8,557 nucleotides of DNA, from assembly GCA_003601795.1 (NCBI GenBank), contig PIXU01000248.1, positions 1 through 8,557 on the forward strand, read 5' to 3'. This stretch comes from Candidatus Methanophagales archaeon. GTDB lineage: Archaea; Halobacteriota; Syntropharchaeia; Alkanophagales; Methanospirareceae. The notes below the pieces were generated by a model. That model did not search any database and had not been told where the DNA came from. It saw nothing but the letters and a program-made list of their open reading frames with translations. Below are positions 6,405 through 8,557 of the stretch, in pieces. The stretch's first letter is position 1. Each line of letters starts with the position of its first letter. Position numbers and translations under genes: made by a program.

Positions 6405-7222
6405 AAAAACCCGATGCGCGTGATTTTTTTATTGATACCTATCCTATTAATCCATATCCCAATCCATGGGATTATGTCGTTGATAGTTATGATATAAGAA
6501 GCAAAAGCAGGCGATTGTGGATAAAGGATGAGATTTATGCAGAACTGGTAAAGAAACTGTTTGATGAATGTAAATGCAACACAATCTTAGACGTTGGTTG
6601 TGGCGCTGGTGCGATGTCAATACTACTATCAGATAGGTTCAGGGTCTATTCACTGGATCTCTCAAATCGAATGCTGGAGAGATTAAAAACAAGGGCAAAG
6701 GAGTTGAAAAAGGATGTTTCAGCGATAATAAATGCAGATAACCAAAAAATTCCTTTTAAAAGTAATTCCTTTGATGGCACTCTTTGCAAATTCGCGCTCT
6801 GGCCTGTGCCAAATCCGCAAGAGACGATAAAAGAGATGGTCAGGGTGACAAAACCGAACGGGCGAATAATTATCATTGAGGTTGACCGCAGAAATGGAGA
6901 CGAATTAAACCTTCGCTCTAAGCTGGTCTATCGCACATACAAAGTATTGAAAAAGTTCGTTCGTGTTCGCGATTGGAAAAAGCAAAAAACCCTACTACAT
7001 GATGATGAAGCGTGGAAGATAATAAGGGAAACGACAAAGAACAATCCTAAAATCAATTTGAAGTTCACAAGGGAGGTTTTAGAAGGATGTGGCTGCGAAA
7101 TAACAGCGGTGGATACAACGATAAAAACGAAGATAAACGGCTTTTTGGGTAAAATCTCCGGTGGGCAGTGTGGAGGGCATAATTATTTCCTGATATGTGG
7201 GGAGAAGAGAGGAGGGAGATAA
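6401..7222 (+). CDS. Class I SAM-dependent methyltransferase (MT3), tandem paralogue of MT2
   Basis: 273 residues. Motif I ILDVGCGAG is at 62-70 after a longer N-terminal cap (YPINPYPNPWDYVVDSYD), with Asp86 in SLDLS as the ribose-binding acid, INADNQKIPF as the post-II loop, and FALWPVPNPQETIKEMVRV corresponding to MT2 FAIWPLHDPQRAIAEMARV. The shared alanine-tryptophan-proline block and the loop show that MT2 and MT3 are sisters. MT3 ends in a Cys/Gly-rich tail (GGQCGGHNYFLICGEKRGG). Start ATG 6401 overlaps the MT2 stop. Two adjacent but diverged methyltransferases would suit two methylations of one molecule, or a heteromeric enzyme; neither can be decided here. Confidence 0.9.
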   Translation: MKKPDARDFFIDTYPINPYPNPWDYVVDSYDIRSKSRRLWIKDEIYAELVKKLFDECKCNTILDVGCGAGAMSILLSDRFRVYSLDLSNRMLERLKTRAKELKKDVSAIINADNQKIPFKSNSFDGTLCKFALWPVPNPQETIKEMVRVTKPNGRIIIIEVDRRNGDELNLRSKLVYRTYKVLKKFVRVRDWKKQKTLLHDDEAWKIIRETTKNNPKINLKFTREVLEGCGCEITAVDTTIKTKINGFLGKISGGQCGGHNYFLICGEKRGGR

Positions 7223-7230
7223 AAGATAAG

Positions 7231-8557
7231 ATGGAAAAAGGCAAAGGTTTCTTATTGCAAACAGCAATGGGTATAATAGTTTTGCTTGTTTCGATGCCTG
7301 AGCTTTCAGGACTTACTACTGCAAGTGGAACAGCAAAGATAAGTTTTGATGTGGTGGGTAAAGAAGGAGATGAAAGCATATTGCACCTATCTAATGGACT
7401 GCTCGGCAACAATAAAGCAGAAGAAATACCTGCGGAGTGGATAGACGCAGAAGTTAGAATTGGTAAGGAGGAGCCGGGACTCACGCCCACACCGCCCGTA
7501 AATCGGGTTCACAACCTGAACACTGGCGAAAACTTCGCATCCATTCAGGAAGCAATAAACGACACGGATACAAAGGATGGGCATGTAATTGAGATTGAAG
7601 ATGGGATTTATTACGAGAACGTGAAAGTCACCAAATCCTTAACGATTCGGTCTGAAAATGGGTCTGCAAACTGTATCGTTCAAGCCAAGAGTGGGAGTGA
7701 CCACGTCTTTGAGATAACTGCGGATTATGTGACCATAAGCGGGTTCACGGCGACCGGAGCAACAGAATATAAGGCGGGAATTTACCTCGCATCAGGCACT
7801 GACCATTGCACTATAACTGATAACACCTGTGGCTTTGACGCTTCAAACCATAACTATTACGGCATCTACTTGAATAATGCGAGTAATAATGACATTGCGA
7901 ACAATAATATATTGAACAACGTTGGTGGTGGCATAGTTTTGTATCATTCGGGTGACAACACGATCAGGAACAACACTATATTGAACAGTTGGGATGGCAT
8001 CAGCTTGATTACCACTTTAGCTGGTCTGATGACCTGGGGGAATTATTCGGACAATAATGTGATCGTGCACAACAATGTATCGAACAATGAATATGGCATA
8101 TCATTATTTAAGGCAAGCAATAACATAATCATGAATAACACCATATCGAAAAACAATTGCAGCGTCAGGTCGTTTGAAGGCGCGTGGAAAAATATGATTT
8201 ATCTCAATAATTTCATAAATAACGCAGATAACATAGAGTCTTACCAATCAACAACCATCTGGAACTCAACATCAAAAATACGCTATATTTATAATGGGAC
8301 AACATACGCAAACTATCTCGGCAACTACTGGGGCGACTATAAGGGAACAGATGCGGACGAAGATGGAATTGGCGATACACCTTACGGCATAAATTCGGGC
8401 AAGGACAGCTATCCGCTGATGGAGCCCTGGGAGAATTATTATTTTGCACCAACAAAATTCACGGTTCACAACCTCGATAGTGGGGAAGACTTTGAAACGA
8501 TTCAGAACGCAATAGATGACCCCGATACTTTAGATGGGCATACGATTACTGTTGACC
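7231..8557 (+). CDS. Exported NosD-like parallel beta-helix protein with cohesin-like N-terminus (3' end outside window)
   Basis: Open from ATG 7231 to the window end (442 codons, no stop). Residues 1-23 are hydrophobic after MEKGKG and could be a signal peptide. Residues about 14-77 (GIIVLLVSMPELSG to EEIPAEWIDAEVRIG) resemble the second half of a cohesin domain, with ASGTAKISFDVVGK and GDESILHLSNG at the expected places. A short Pro/Thr linker (PGLTPTPP) follows. From residue 93 there is a pectin-lyase-like module: VHNLNTGENFASIQEAIND, a 'GHVIEIEDGIYYENV' carbohydrate-binding/NosD entry, and Asn-rich coils of the type NNTI, YGIYLNNASNN, NNVIVHNNVSNN (about 180-310). It closes with the NosD-type GNYWGDYKGTDADEDGIGD, a Ca-binding-like Asp cluster at 364-382. 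A second module begins at 412 (VHNLDSGEDFETIQNAIDD). Probably secreted or S-layer-associated and N-glycosylated. An 8-base gap follows MT3, with GGAGGGAG 12 bases upstream as a loose ribosome binding site. Function in carbohydrate binding is family-based; a link to the reductase is doubtful. Confidence 0.85.
   Translation, partial: MEKGKGFLLQTAMGIIVLLVSMPELSGLTTASGTAKISFDVVGKEGDESILHLSNGLLGNNKAEEIPAEWIDAEVRIGKEEPGLTPTPPVNRVHNLNTGENFASIQEAINDTDTKDGHVIEIEDGIYYENVKVTKSLTIRSENGSANCIVQAKSGSDHVFEITADYVTISGFTATGATEYKAGIYLASGTDHCTITDNTCGFDASNHNYYGIYLNNASNNDIANNNILNNVGGGIVLYHSGDNTIRNNTILNSWDGISLITTLAGLMTWGNYSDNNVIVHNNVSNNEYGISLFKASNNIIMNNTISKNNCSVRSFEGAWKNMIYLNNFINNADNIESYQSTTIWNSTSKIRYIYNGTTYANYLGNYWGDYKGTDADEDGIGDTPYGINSGKDSYPLMEPWENYYFAPTKFTVHNLDSGEDFETIQNAIDDPDTLDGHTITVD
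7507..7599 (+). repeat. Module start 1 of the NosD-like protein (repeats at 8464)
   Basis: This segment encodes VHNLNTGENFASIQEAIND and the following DTKDGHVIEIED. It recurs 957 bases (319 codons) downstream with the same frame and similar bases, marking the start of a large tandem module. Confidence 0.85.
8464..8557 (+). repeat. Module start 2 of the NosD-like protein (cut by window edge)
   Basis: This segment encodes VHNLDSGEDFETIQNAIDD and the following DTLDGHTITVD, the second copy of the module start at 7507. It shows that the protein continues as at least two beta-helix modules. Confidence 0.85.

Noticed and set aside
6424..6430. T-tract near the start of methyltransferase 3 as an archaeal terminator
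   Set aside because: It lies inside the coding region (codons for Phe-Phe-Ile), only 7 T long, with no gap around it; more likely plain coding sequence.
7223..7230. Promoter or operon border between methyltransferase 3 and the beta-helix gene
   Set aside because: Functionally a border is likely, but the gap is 8 bases and I see no convincing TATA/BRE element in the preceding coding sequence, so none is annotated.
7065..7490. 141-codon minus-strand ORF across the end of methyltransferase 3 and the start of the beta-helix gene
   Set aside because: It is antisense to two well-supported genes, Ser/Leu/Pro-rich with no recognisable motif or ribosome binding site; a shadow frame.

Overview
The window is an 8.6 kb, fully coding, plus-strand-only stretch. 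It is probably from an anaerobic archaeon; a methanogen or methane/alkane-oxidising euryarchaeon such as an ANME-1-like lineage is my best guess. The grounds are nitrogenase-superfamily genes that are not classical nif, a surface protein of the NosD/parallel beta-helix type with a cohesin-like N-terminus (common in Methanosarcinales and ANME genomes), strong GGAGG-type ribosome binding sites and ATGA overlaps. There is no rRNA, tRNA or universal marker here, so the taxonomy is inference.

Layout. 1-675: the 3' part of a NifH-like ATPase gene. 683-1552: SAM methyltransferase 1. 1568-2869: a NifK/NifN-like (beta-type) subunit. 2846-2936: a heptamer repeat followed by a 16-codon remnant of a 'four helix bundle' (23S rRNA intervening sequence, S23) gene. 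2933-3823: a second, complete NifH-like gene. 3816-5297: a NifD/NifE-like (alpha-type) subunit. 5300-5653: a complete S23-type four-helix-bundle gene. 5658-6404 and 6401-7222: two related SAM methyltransferases in tandem. 7231 to the window end: an exported NosD-like beta-helix protein, cut by the edge. Apart from the 63 bases at 2870-2932, which hold the remnant, gaps are 15 bases or less and several genes overlap. The first eight genes therefore look like one transcription unit. No gap reaches 300 bases.

How the genes may work together. The alpha-like, beta-like and NifH-like proteins should form a two-component, ATP-driven reductase: NifH-like homodimer as electron donor, alpha/beta heterotetramer as catalyst. 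It is not a classical nitrogenase. Both residues that hold FeMo-co in NifD (Cys275, His442) are absent at the aligned positions. The inter-subunit Fe-S site keeps three Cys on the beta-like side but only two Cys plus an Asp on the alpha-like side. Characterised relatives without a FeMo-co site include tetrapyrrole reductases (BchLNB, BchXYZ, CfbCD); methylthio-alkane reductase is another relative. Three methyltransferases in the same operon suggest that a small molecule, possibly a tetrapyrrole or F430-type cofactor, is both reduced and methylated. That substrate is a hypothesis.

The oddest structural observation is the S23 remnant directly before the second nifH. Its coding sequence supplies the apparent Shine-Dalgarno of nifH, and its stop codon overlaps the nifH ATG, while an intact copy of the same gene family sits after the alpha subunit in the same operon.
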